Assembly: GCA_027307335.1 (NCBI GenBank)
Contig: DAHUXD010000001.1
Span: 1 to 50,112, forward strand
Direction: 5' to 3'
Source: Acidobacteriota bacterium
Lineage (GTDB): Bacteria; Acidobacteriota; Thermoanaerobaculia; UBA5066; Gp7-AA6
DNA length: 50,112 nt
The notes below the pieces were generated by a model. That model did not search any database. It was not told the origin of the DNA and was given only the letters and a program-made list of their open reading frames with translations. Below, piece by piece: positions 31,740-40,718 of this stretch (positions within the stretch are counted from its first letter, which is position 1; each line of letters starts with the position of its first letter). The translations under genes and the position numbers were made by a program.

Positions 31740-34700
31740 GAGGCCGAGGCCTCCGCCGCCGGCAGATCGAACCGGACGCGGAGGCCCGCGGGAATCCGGT
31801 TCTCCGCCGCGATCGTGCCGCCGTGCTCCTCGACGATCTTCTTGGCGATCGCGAGGCCGAGGCCCGTGCCGCCGCTCTTGGCCGAGAAGTACGGTTCGAA
31901 CAGCCGCGGCAGGATCTCCGGCGCGACGCCCGGGCCATCGTCGTCGATGGTGACGACGACGCGGCGGTCGCGCCGCTCCGCGGCGAGGAGGACCGAGGAG
32001 CCCCGTTCGCCGAAGGCCTCGACCGAGTTGCCGAGGAGGTTCGACAGGACGCGGCCCAGGAGGCGCGCGTAGCCCTCGGCCTCGAGCCCCGGAGCGGCGG
32101 CCACCGAAATGCGGACGCCCGGCGCGCCGGCCCACGCTGCCGCCGCCTCCCGGAGGAGCCGCCCGACGTCGAGGCGCCGCATCTCCGGCCGCGGCAGCCG
32201 CGCGTAATCCGCGAACTCCGCCGCCGAGTGCCGCAGGACCTCCGTCTGACGCAGGACGTTCACCACGCACTCCTCGAGGACGCGCTCGAATCCCGGGTCG
32301 CCGCGCTTCCAGACTTCCCGCAGATGTTCCACGGAGAGTCGGATGGGAGTCAACGGATTCTTGATCTCGTGCGCGATCATGCGCGCCATCTCCGCCCACG
32401 CGGCGAGGCGGTTCGACCGGACGAGATCGGAGACGTCCTCGATGACCGCCATGCGCGCTCCCGCGCCTCCCAGGGGCAGGGGCACGGTGACGACGCGCCA
32501 GCGCTCCCCCGCCCGCGGCTCGAACTCGTCGGACTGGCTCTCGGCGCCGCGCCGCACGAGGGATGCCCGCAGTGGCGCCATGGCGTCGCCGGGAAAGACG
32601 TCCGCGATCGTTCGCCCGTCCGGCCTCCCCCCGCCGAGACGGGCGGCGGCGGGATTCGCGAGCAGGACGCTGCCGTCATCGGCATAGGCGACGACGCCCG
32701 CCGTCAGCTGCGCGAGCAGGGTCGCGAGGCGTTCCTTCTCTCGCGACAGCGCCTCCGTCTGCTCGGCCAGGCTGCGCGACATGAAGAGGAATGCCCGGAC
32801 GAGCTCTTTGAGCTCCTCGTCCGGCGGCTCCGCGAGCTTCGGCGCGAAGTCGCCCCGCGCGACGGCCCGGGTCCCCTCGACGAGGTCGGCCACGGGGCGC
32901 GCGACGCGCACCGCCAGCCGGCCCGCGATCGCCGCCGACAGCACGAACACGAGCAGGCTGAACGCGGACACCGCCGCGGTCAGCTGCGCGGCCTCGGCCT
33001 CGGCCAGACGCTGCTGGGGCAGGAGCAGAAGCGAGAGGAGGCCCGGGCTCGTCACGCCCGGAACGCCGGGCAGCGACGCGAGCTCCGTCGTCATCTCCTC
33101 GAAGCGGCTGCCCGCGATCAGCCGGGCGTCGGTCCGCTCGCGCGCGGCGCCGAGGCCGATGGCGGCATAGGTCGCGCCCGGGACGCGCCGGGGCAGGAGG
33201 CCCGCCTCGTAGAGGTCGCGGCGCGAGGTCGCCACGAGACGCGCCTCGGGCGAGTAGACGGACAGGTCGTACCCGACGGCGTTGGCGAGCCAGGACAGCA
33301 GCGTGTCGTCCACGAGCCCCAGCCGGCCGAGCGCTGCCTCGGCGGTGGGCAGGTAGTCGTCGAGCACGCGCCGCGCCGTCTCGAGCGCCGTCGTTCCGTG
33401 ATCGAGGGTGTCCTGCCGCGAACGCGTCGAGATGGAGGAGCGCAGGAAGAGCGTCACGGCGACCAGGGGAACCATGACGGACAGGAGGAAGAGCGCCACG
33501 AGCCGGCCTCGAAAGCTGCGGAGTCCCTTCGGCCAGAGCTCCGCGAGCGGACGCCGTCGCGTGACGTGGCGCCACACCGCGATCAGCGCGCCGAAGACGT
33601 AGAGCGCCGCCGCGGGCGCGAGGAGCTGCGTCGACGCGAGGAGGCGCTCGAGGAACTCCGGGGTCGGGACGGCGACGAGCCGGAACCCGTCCTTCAGCGG
33701 CCGGAGCTCCCCGCGCAGTTCCTCGCCGCGGTAGGCGGTCCGAATCGCCACGGGCGCGCCCGATCCCCGCGCTCGCTCGAAGACGGCCGCCTCGAGCTCC
33801 GGGCCCTCGTCGCGCCGCGCCCCGTCGGGACCGTAGAGGGCGAGGACCGGCCGCGCGCTCTCCTCGAGGGTCTCGCCGCCCACGAGGCGCAGGTACACCG
33901 CCAGCCGGGCGGGCAACGGGTCCCACGAGGGCCAGTCGGCGATCGCGACGACGACGTGGCCCCAGGTCGAGTCGCCGTCCGAGAGACTCGTGCGCCGGCG
34001 GACGATCGCGACGTCGTGGCGATCGATCCGCGCCGAGGACGCGGCCCCCGCCGAGAGGAAGTCGACCTCGGGAATCAGCGAGAAGCGGCTGCGGAGGGAG
34101 CCGACGCCGTCGTAGACCTCGTACGCGATGAGCGGGGCCGAGGCGCCGCCCTCCTCGCCCTCGCGCCACAGCCGGTACGCGAGATCGGACAGGTCCACCT
34201 CGGGCCACGGTGCCGGCAGGTCCCGGGCGAGATCGAAGCGCTCGACGCGCTCGATCGAGCGCCGGAGCGCGACGACCGCGGAGGCGGAGATCCGCTGGGG
34301 ATCGGGAAGGCGGATCGCCGACGCGGTGCGCGACGCCGCGAGCGCCCGAGCGTGAGCGTGGCACGGGGCGGCCACCAGGACGAGGAGGAGCGCCGCCGCC
34401 GCGGTCAACCGGAACGGACCGAGCGCGCCGCGCGGACCCGCGGAGGCGATCGAGCGGCGCCAGAGCTCGTAGGCGACCACGGCCGCCGCCGCCACCGCGA
34501 CCGGAAACCAGGCGCCACGGCCCGGCGCGAGAAGGGCGAGCACGACGAAGACACCGGTCGCGAGGACCGCGAGGCCCGTCGACGAGGCCCGCTGCCCGGG
34601 GCCCGCGGAGGCCCCGAGCGCGAGGGCGGCGCCGAAGAGCGCGGTGAGCGCGACGAGGTCGACGAAGGTCTCGCTCGCGACCGCCAGGCCGGGAACGAGA

Positions 34701-35644
34701 TCCGGCGCGCTCGCGCGGGACGCGAGGACGATCGCGAGCCCGAGCAGGACGTATGCGACCGGCAGCCGGCGCCGCGCCGAGACGGACTCCCGGCCGCGCG
34801 CCAGCGCGGCGAGCGCGAGCGGCAGCAGGAGCGGTCCGGCCGCGAGCATCCACGTTCGCGGCTCGGACAGCGTCCGTCCGCCGCCGCGCGCGAGCGCCGA
34901 AGTGCCGAGGAAGAGGACGGCCAGCCCGGCGCCCACCCAGGCCGGTCCCGCCGCGACGAGCGGCAGGCAGGCGGCGGCGAGCACGACGAAGAGGGCGAGG
35001 CGCGCTCTCGCGTCGACCGAGGCCGGCGCGCCGCGGCGCGCGGCGACGACCGGCCGATGTCCGTCGGCGAGCAGCAGTGGAAGATCGCCCGCGGGCGCCA
35101 TCGCGTCCCACTCGCGGCTCCGCGCGCCGAGGCCGAGCGTCTGACCGAAGGCCGGAGCGTCGACGGGGAGCGACCGGGCGGCGCAGATGATGCCGGGGAA
35201 CGCGTCCGAGCCCGCGCGATGCCAGCGGTCGAGCTCCATGCGGGTCGCCGACCAGCGCACCGACAGCGCGCCCTCGGCGGGCGGCGCGGGCATGCGCGTG
35301 GGCGCCACTCCCCACCACGCGAGGAGGTTCCCGGCGGGATCGGCGAGCGCGATCCAGCTGCCGGGCGCGGCGTCCGCCATCGCGACCCGCGCTGCCGCGA
35401 AGAGGCGCTGGCGCTGGATCGCGATGCCGCCGCCCTCGAGCGACCGCCGGACCTCGCCGTCGGCGGCGAACGTTTCCGCGCGACGCCCGAGGTCGTCCGC
35501 GACGGACGCGAGCGACCGGGCGAGCTCCGGAGGCGGCGCGGCTTCCGGCGTGGCGGTTCCCGGGAGCACGGCCCATCCGTCGAGCCACGGCAGGCAGGCG
35601 AGCGCCACGAGCAGGGCCGCGACGAGGAGAAGCGGGCGGCGCAC
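31736..35644 (-). CDS. Very large NtrY-like membrane sensor histidine kinase
   Basis: At 1302 residues this is much longer than NtrY (about 750). The N-terminus has one membrane segment (3-22), an extracytoplasmic domain to about 225, a cluster of hydrophobic helices (about 225-460), a second soluble region, then helices near 680, 715 and 890. HAMP (about 914), PAS (about 981, AQLTAGVVAYADDGSVLLAN), HisKA with MIAHEIKNPLTPIRLS (His about 1090) and HATPase with FEPYFSAKSGGTGLGLAIAKK follow. The HEIKNPLTPIRLS block is NtrY-type. No response regulator is nearby. It lies 46 bp after hutU and is coupled to the DUF3142-like lipoprotein. The signal sensed is unknown. Confidence 0.9.
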   Translation of the reverse strand: MRRPLLLVAALLVALACLPWLDGWAVLPGTATPEAAPPPELARSLASVADDLGRRAETFAADGEVRRSLEGGGIAIQRQRLFAAARVAMADAAPGSWIALADPAGNLLAWWGVAPTRMPAPPAEGALSVRWSATRMELDRWHRAGSDAFPGIICAARSLPVDAPAFGQTLGLGARSREWDAMAPAGDLPLLLADGHRPVVAARRGAPASVDARARLALFVVLAAACLPLVAAGPAWVGAGLAVLFLGTSALARGGGRTLSEPRTWMLAAGPLLLPLALAALARGRESVSARRRLPVAYVLLGLAIVLASRASAPDLVPGLAVASETFVDLVALTALFGAALALGASAGPGQRASSTGLAVLATGVFVVLALLAPGRGAWFPVAVAAAAVVAYELWRRSIASAGPRGALGPFRLTAAAALLLVLVAAPCHAHARALAASRTASAIRLPDPQRISASAVVALRRSIERVERFDLARDLPAPWPEVDLSDLAYRLWREGEEGGASAPLIAYEVYDGVGSLRSRFSLIPEVDFLSAGAASSARIDRHDVAIVRRRTSLSDGDSTWGHVVVAIADWPSWDPLPARLAVYLRLVGGETLEESARPVLALYGPDGARRDEGPELEAAVFERARGSGAPVAIRTAYRGEELRGELRPLKDGFRLVAVPTPEFLERLLASTQLLAPAAALYVFGALIAVWRHVTRRRPLAELWPKGLRSFRGRLVALFLLSVMVPLVAVTLFLRSSISTRSRQDTLDHGTTALETARRVLDDYLPTAEAALGRLGLVDDTLLSWLANAVGYDLSVYSPEARLVATSRRDLYEAGLLPRRVPGATYAAIGLGAARERTDARLIAGSRFEEMTTELASLPGVPGVTSPGLLSLLLLPQQRLAEAEAAQLTAAVSAFSLLVFVLSAAIAGRLAVRVARPVADLVEGTRAVARGDFAPKLAEPPDEELKELVRAFLFMSRSLAEQTEALSREKERLATLLAQLTAGVVAYADDGSVLLANPAAARLGGGRPDGRTIADVFPGDAMAPLRASLVRRGAESQSDEFEPRAGERWRVVTVPLPLGGAGARMAVIEDVSDLVRSNRLAAWAEMARMIAHEIKNPLTPIRLSVEHLREVWKRGDPGFERVLEECVVNVLRQTEVLRHSAAEFADYARLPRPEMRRLDVGRLLREAAAAWAGAPGVRISVAAAPGLEAEGYARLLGRVLSNLLGNSVEAFGERGSSVLLAAERRDRRVVVTIDDDGPGVAPEILPRLFEPYFSAKSGGTGLGLAIAKKIVEEHGGTIAAENRIPAGLRVRFDLPAAEASAS

Positions 35645-35690
35645 GGGAGCTCGCTCTAGCCGGCGGCGGAAGAACGTCGCCGCACCCCGG

Positions 35691-37358
35691 CTATTCCAGG
35701 AAGGGCAGATCCACTCCGCGCTCGCGCGCCGCCCGGATCGCCTCCGGGTACCCGGCGTCGGCGTGGCGCATCACGCCCGTCCCGGGATCGGTGGTCAGCA
35801 CCCGCCGCAGCCGGCGCGCCGCGCCCTCGGTGCCGTCGGCCACGACCACCATCCCGGCGTGAATCGAGTAGCCGATGCCGACGCCGCCGCCGTGATGCAC
35901 GGAGACCCACGTCGCGCCCGCGGCCGTGTTGAGCAGCGCGTTCAGAATGGGCCAGTCCGCGATCGCGTCCGATCCGTCGCGCATTCCCTCCGTTTCCCGG
36001 TTGGGCGACGCGACCGAGCCGGCGTCGAGGTGGTCCCGCCCGATCACGATCGGCGCCTTCACGGCCCCGGTGCGCACGAGGTCGTTGAACCGGAGACCGG
36101 CGCGGTGACGCTCGCCATAGCCGAGCCAGCAGATCCGCGCGGGCAGGCCCTGGAACGCGATGCGCTCCTCGGCGAGCGCGAGCCAGCGTCGGAGGCCCTC
36201 GTTCTCGGGAAACAGCTCGAGGAGCGCGCGGTCCGTCGCGCGGATGTCCTCGGGATCGCCGGAGAGCGCCGCCCACCGGAACGGCCCCTTTCCCTCGCAG
36301 AACAGCGGACGGATGTAGAGCGGCACGAACCCGCCGATCCGGAACGCGTCGGCGACGCCGGCCTTCTGCGCCTGTCCCCGGAGGTTGTTGCCGTAGTCGA
36401 ACACGACGGCGCCGCGCCGCTGCAGCTCGAGCAGCGCGCGCATGTGCTCGGCCATCGTGGCGTACGAACGCGCGATGTAGCCGGCGGGGTCGTCGCCGCG
36501 CAAGCGCAGCATCTCGGCGTAGGGGCCCCGCGGGACGTAGCCGCTCAGCTCGTCGTGCGCGGAGGTCTGGTCGGTGACGACGTCCGGCGTGATCGAGCGC
36601 GCGAGGAGACGGTCGAGGAGCTCGACGGCGTTGCACTCGACGCCGATCGAGACGGCGCGCCGCGCGTCGCGCGCCTCGAGGGCGCGGTCGATGGCGCGGT
36701 CCGGATTCGACTCGCGGACGTCGAGGTAGCGCGTGCGGAGGCGCTTCTCGATGCGCTCCGGATCCACCTCGGCGACGAGCGCCACGGCGCCGTTCATCGT
36801 CGCGGCGAGCGGCTGCGCCCCGCCCATCCCGCCGAGCCCCGCGGTGACGACGAGGCGTCCGGCCAGATCGCCGCCGAAGTGCCGGCGGCCCGCCTCGGCG
36901 AACGTTTCGAAGGTGCCCTGCACGATGCCCTGGCTCCCGATGTAGATCCAGGAGCCCGCGGTCATCTGGCCGTACATCGTCAGGCCGAGTGCCTCGAGGC
37001 GCCGGAACTCGTCCCCGGTCGCCCATGCGGGCACCAGCATCGAGTTCGAAATCAGGACGCGGGGAGCGTCCTCGTGCGTCTCGAAGACCCCGACCGCCTT
37101 CCCCGACTGCACGAGCATCGTCTCGTTGCCCTCGAGCCGCCGGAGGGTCTCGACGATCGAGTCGAAGGCCTCCCAGCTGCGCGCGGCGCGGCCGGTGCCT
37201 CCGTAGACGACGAGTTCCTCGGGACGCTCGGCGTTGTCCGGGTCGAGGTTGTTCTCGAGCATCCGGAGCGCCGCCTCCTGGGCCCAGCCCCGGCACCGCA
37301 GGCTCGTGCCCCGGGCGGCCCGGATCGTGCGGACGGGGGCGGCGGCGCCGGCGCTCAT
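35691..37358 (-). CDS. hutU: Urocanate hydratase
   Basis: Urocanase converts urocanate to imidazolone propionate, the second step of histidine degradation. The 555-residue product has typical blocks: [38 protein letters not shown] (NAD site), [14 protein letters not shown], and the catalytic-Cys segment [14 protein letters not shown] 37356-37358 lies 6 nt downstream of TAGAAT, whose TAG is the hutH stop. So hutU could be read by coupling from hutH and also have its own start site. hutI and hutG are not in the window. Confidence 0.97.
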   Translation of the reverse strand: MSAGAAAPVRTIRAARGTSLRCRGWAQEAALRMLENNLDPDNAERPEELVVYGGTGRAARSWEAFDSIVETLRRLEGNETMLVQSGKAVGVFETHEDAPRVLISNSMLVPAWATGDEFRRLEALGLTMYGQMTAGSWIYIGSQGIVQGTFETFAEAGRRHFGGDLAGRLVVTAGLGGMGGAQPLAATMNGAVALVAEVDPERIEKRLRTRYLDVRESNPDRAIDRALEARDARRAVSIGVECNAVELLDRLLARSITPDVVTDQTSAHDELSGYVPRGPYAEMLRLRGDDPAGYIARSYATMAEHMRALLELQRRGAVVFDYGNNLRGQAQKAGVADAFRIGGFVPLYIRPLFCEGKGPFRWAALSGDPEDIRATDRALLELFPENEGLRRWLALAEERIAFQGLPARICWLGYGERHRAGLRFNDLVRTGAVKAPIVIGRDHLDAGSVASPNRETEGMRDGSDAIADWPILNALLNTAAGATWVSVHHGGGVGIGYSIHAGMVVVADGTEGAARRLRRVLTTDPGTGVMRHADAGYPEAIRAARERGVDLPFLE

Positions 37359-37364
37359 CCGCGG

Positions 37365-37370
37365 ATTCTA
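37365..37370 (-). promoter_or_regulatory. TAGAAT overlapping the hutH stop, before hutU
   Basis: TAGAAT starts with the hutH stop codon and is 6 nt before the hutU ATG. It matches the window-wide pattern, but may be a coincidence of the TAG stop. Confidence 0.35.
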
Positions 37371-38885
37371 CGCGAGCCCGGCGATGGCCGAGGCGACGGC
37401 CTCGCCCCGCAGGAACCGGGTCGCCTTCTCGATCTCGGGGTGCATCTCCCGGTCGCGGTGCCAGGGGCGAACCGTCCGGCGGAAAGCCCGCCGCACCGTC
37501 TCGATCGCCGGCGACGGCGCGAGCGGGCGCAGGAACTCCATCGCCTGGAAGGCGGCGATCGCCTCGATCGCGAGCACGCGCTCGAGATTGTCGACGACGG
37601 CGGCGAGCTTCCGCGCCGCGATCGGCGACATCGAGACATGGTCCTCTTTCGCGGCGGAGGTGGGGATCGAGTCGACCGAGGCGGGATGGGACAGCACCTT
37701 GCACTCGGACACGAGGGCCGCCGCCGTCACCTGCGCCATCATGAGCCCCGAGTGGAGCCCGCCCTCCCGCACGAGGAATGCGGGGAGCTCCGAGAGGGCG
37801 GGGTTGACGAGCTTCTCGACGCGACGCTCGGAGATCGACGCCAGATCGGTCGCCGCGATCGCCGCGTAGTCGAGCACGAGCCCGACCGGCGCCCCGTGGA
37901 AGTTGCCGCCGGAGAGGATGTCGCCGCGCTCGGCGAAGACGAGCGGATTGTCGGTCGCGCTGTTCATCTCGCATTCCAGGACCTCGCGGGCATGGGCGAA
38001 GGCGTCGCGCGCGGCCCCATGAACCTGCGGCATGCACCGCAGCGCGTAGTTGTCCTGGACCCGGCCGCATCCGCGGTGCGACTCGCGGATGGCGCTCCCC
38101 CGGAGCAGCGCGCGGAGGTTCCGGGCGCTCGCCGCGGCGCCCGGATGCGGCCGGGCGGCGACGATCCGCGGGTCGAACGCCGTGTCGGAGCCGCGGGACG
38201 CGTCGAGCGACGCCGCGCCGACGAGGTCGGCGACGCGCGCGAGCTCGATCGCCCGCGCCAGCGCGAGCCCGCCGACAGCGACGGACATCTGCACGCCGTT
38301 GATCAGCGCCAGCCCCTCCTTCGCCGCGAGATCCACCGGACGCACCCGGGCGCGGCGGAGGGCGCGCGCGGCCGGCATCGGCGTGCCCCGCACGCGCACG
38401 CGTCCCTCGCCGATCAGCGCGAGGGCGAGGTGGGAGAGGGGCGCGAGGTCGCCGGACGCCCCGACCGAGCCCTGGGACGGGATGACCGGCAGCACGTCGG
38501 CCGCGAGCAGGCGGAGCAGCGCTTCGACCGTCGAGACGCGGATCCCCGAACGGCCGCGCGCGAGGGCGTTCGCGCGCAGGACCATCGTGGCGCGGACCGC
38601 GTCGTCCGGCAGCGGCTCGCCCACGCCGGCCGCGTGGGACCGCACGAGGTTGCGCTGGAGCTCCCGGAGCTCCTCCGGCGGAATCGCCACGTCGGCGAAC
38701 TTGCCGAAGCCGGTCGTGACGCCGTAGACCTTCGCGTCCGCGCGCACCGCGCGGTCCACGACCCGGCGCGAGGCCGCCATGGCGCGGCGCGCCGCCGGCG
38801 CGAGCACGACCCGCGCCTCCCGGCGCGAGACCGCGACCAGGTCCGGCAGCCGCAGATCCAACCCCGAGAGCCGGAGGATTTTCAT
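37368..38885 (-). CDS. hutH: Histidine ammonia-lyase
   Basis: HutH removes ammonia from histidine to give urocanate. The 505-residue product carries the MIO-forming ASG triad in SVGASGDLAPLSHLALALIGEG (residues about 143-145) and the active-site Tyr in VYGVTTGFGKF. ATG 38883-38885 is 9 nt after TAGAAT. hutU follows after 9 bp, giving a hutHU pair; the kinase and DUF3142-like genes continue on the same strand. It diverges from purA over 170 bp (38886-39055). Confidence 0.97.
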   Translation of the reverse strand: MKILRLSGLDLRLPDLVAVSRREARVVLAPAARRAMAASRRVVDRAVRADAKVYGVTTGFGKFADVAIPPEELRELQRNLVRSHAAGVGEPLPDDAVRATMVLRANALARGRSGIRVSTVEALLRLLAADVLPVIPSQGSVGASGDLAPLSHLALALIGEGRVRVRGTPMPAARALRRARVRPVDLAAKEGLALINGVQMSVAVGGLALARAIELARVADLVGAASLDASRGSDTAFDPRIVAARPHPGAAASARNLRALLRGSAIRESHRGCGRVQDNYALRCMPQVHGAARDAFAHAREVLECEMNSATDNPLVFAERGDILSGGNFHGAPVGLVLDYAAIAATDLASISERRVEKLVNPALSELPAFLVREGGLHSGLMMAQVTAAALVSECKVLSHPASVDSIPTSAAKEDHVSMSPIAARKLAAVVDNLERVLAIEAIAAFQAMEFLRPLAPSPAIETVRRAFRRTVRPWHRDREMHPEIEKATRFLRGEAVASAIAGLA

Positions 38886-38894
38886 ACGCGGCGA

Positions 38895-38900
38895 ATTCTA
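38895..38900 (-). promoter_or_regulatory. Putative -10 (TAGAAT) of hutH
   Basis: TAGAAT on minus lies 9 nt before the hutH ATG, in the 170-bp hutH-purA gap. The 17-bp upstream position reads CCCGCT, so there is no -35 match. The rest of the gap holds no gene that I can see. Confidence 0.5.
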
Positions 38901-39055
38901 TTTCGGCCCGGATTCCGAGCGGGTCGCTGCGCGGCCCGACCCGAGAGAGCGGGAATGTCGATTCCGGATTCTCTCCCATGGATCCGTCCTCGTCGCTCGC
39001 ACCACCCGGCCGTGCTAGGCTGCGCTGTTTTTCGACGCGAGGGAGGACAGGTTCC

Positions 39056-40366
39056 GTGCAGGTTCTGGCCGTTCTCGGCGGACAGTGGGGCGACGAAGGC
39101 AAGGGCAAGGTCGTCGATCTGCTCGCCGAGCGCTTCGACATCGTGGCCCGCTACCACGGCGGACACAACGCCGGCCACACGGTCAAGTTCGGCTCCCGGC
39201 ACTTCGCGCTGCACCTCCTGCCGGCCGGGATCGTGCGGGGCCGCCCCTCGGTGATCGGTCCCGGGGTCGTCGTCGACCTCGACGCGCTCGAGGCCGAGAT
39301 CGAACAGGTCGCGGCCGCCGGCGTGCCGGTGGGCGATCAGCTGCTCCTCTCGGACCGCGCGGTCGTGATCCTGCCCTACCACCGGCTCGTCGACGCCGCG
39401 CGGGAGCGGGCCGCGGGCGCCGCGAAGATCGGCACGACCCTGCGCGGCATCGGACCCGCCTACGAGTCGCTCGCGGCCCGCACGGCCATCCGCGTCGCGG
39501 ACCTCTTTCGGGCCGAGACGCTCGCGGCCCGCGTGGCCGCCGTCCACGCCGAGACCGGCGCGCTCCTCCGGGCGCTCGGCGAGCCCGGCGTGCCGGAGCC
39601 CGAGACGGTCACGGCGTCGTTGAGAGCCGCCGCGGCGCGCCTCGAGCGGCACGTGGTCGACACGGGAAGATTCCTGCGCGACCGGCTGCGCGCCGGGGCG
39701 ACCCTGCTCGCCGAGGGGGCGCACGGCGCGATGCTCGACCTCTCGGCCGGCACGTACCCGTTCGTCACGTCCTCCCACTGCACGTCGGGAGCGGTGGCGT
39801 GCGGCCTCTCGATCGCGCCCCGGGCGCTCGACGCGAGCCTGCTCGTGCTGAAGGCGTACTCGACGCGGGTCGGCTCGGGACCGTTCCCGACCGAGCTGCT
39901 CGACGCGACCGGAGAATTTCTCCGGAAGCGCGGCAACGAGTACGGCACGTCGACCGGCCGCCCGCGCCGCACCGGCTGGTTCGACGCGGTCGTCGCGCGC
40001 ACGGCCGTCGAGCTCTCGGGCGCCGAGGCAGTCGCGATCACGAAGCTCGACTGCCTCGACGAGCTCGACGAGATTCCGATCTCCGTCGCCTACCGCCTGG
40101 ACGGCCGCACCGTGACCGACATTCCCCCGCTCGCCGAGGACGTCGCGCGGCTGGAGCCGGTGCTCGAGACCCTGCCAGGGTGGAAGACGACGACGACGGG
40201 GGTCACCCGATACGAGGACCTCCCATCGGCCGCGCGACGCTACGTCGCCCGCCTCGAGGACGTCGTGGGCGCGCCGGCCGTCCTGGTCTCGACCGGCCCC
40301 CGGCGCGAGGAAACCGTCTGGCGCGGCGACCTCCCTTTCCTTCAGGGACTTCCTTCGCCTCGCTGA
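39056..40366 (+). CDS. purA: Adenylosuccinate synthetase
   Basis: PurA joins IMP and aspartate with GTP, the first step to AMP. The 436-residue product begins at GTG 39056, just before VLAVLGGQWGDEGKGKVVDLLAERF (P-loop and catalytic Asp). It has HGGHNAGHT, TTLRGIGPAYESLAARTAIRV, EGAHGAMLDL and STGRPRRTGWFDAVVAR. GGAGG lies 9 nt upstream. A longer frame upstream is not homologous. A TAGGCT at 39016 may be its -10. It gives a leader of about 30 nt. Confidence 0.97.
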   Translation: MQVLAVLGGQWGDEGKGKVVDLLAERFDIVARYHGGHNAGHTVKFGSRHFALHLLPAGIVRGRPSVIGPGVVVDLDALEAEIEQVAAAGVPVGDQLLLSDRAVVILPYHRLVDAARERAAGAAKIGTTLRGIGPAYESLAARTAIRVADLFRAETLAARVAAVHAETGALLRALGEPGVPEPETVTASLRAAAARLERHVVDTGRFLRDRLRAGATLLAEGAHGAMLDLSAGTYPFVTSSHCTSGAVACGLSIAPRALDASLLVLKAYSTRVGSGPFPTELLDATGEFLRKRGNEYGTSTGRPRRTGWFDAVVARTAVELSGAEAVAITKLDCLDELDEIPISVAYRLDGRTVTDIPPLAEDVARLEPVLETLPGWKTTTTGVTRYEDLPSAARRYVARLEDVVGAPAVLVSTGPRREETVWRGDLPFLQGLPSPR

Positions 40367-40475
40367 GCCCCTTCTCTCGGAACTCTCCCGCCTCCGAGCT
40401 CTGGCCCGATTCTTGAAACAGGCCATCGGAGCGGAAGGGTGGGGGTGGAACCGCACCGCCAGGAGGTCCGTTTCC

Positions 40476-40718
40476 ATGATGACCGAGGATTTCACGAAGC
40501 TTCCGATCGGGTCCGTCGTCTCTCAGTCACGGACGATCGTGCGATGTTCCGTCTGCCGGCGACGCGGGGCACTCGACGTGCGCCTCCGGCGTTGCGTTCA
40601 CCTCGAGGGCTCCGAGATCAGTGCCGACGGAATGATCGTGGAACCGATCGACTCCTGCGCGCCGGTCGTTCTCGGCGAGCTCGGAGCGTTCGGCAGCCTC
40701 CGGCCCTCCTTCGGTTAG
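40476..40718 (+). CDS. Small Cys-containing hypothetical protein
   Basis: The 80-residue product starts at ATG 40476 (or 40479), with AGGAGG 9 nt upstream. The centre has CSVCRRRG, a later Cys-His pair (RRCVHLEG) and a Cys near the C-terminus (DSCAP), which could bind a metal. No family recognised. It lies alone between purA and the convergent GT-C gene, overlapping that gene's stop by 4 bp. A sequence like a sigma-54 site (TGGCCCG-N4-TTGAA at 40402-40417) precedes it, but the -12 GC is GA. The remaining 40367-40475 gap is empty. Confidence 0.6.
   Translation: MMTEDFTKLPIGSVVSQSRTIVRCSVCRRRGALDVRLRRCVHLEGSEISADGMIVEPIDSCAPVVLGELGAFGSLRPSFG

Noticed and set aside
31358-35659. A 1400-codon plus-strand frame opposite the sensor kinase
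   Set aside because: It is compositionally Arg/Ala-rich and matches no family, and the minus strand encodes a complete HAMP-PAS-HisKA-HATPase protein in the same place.
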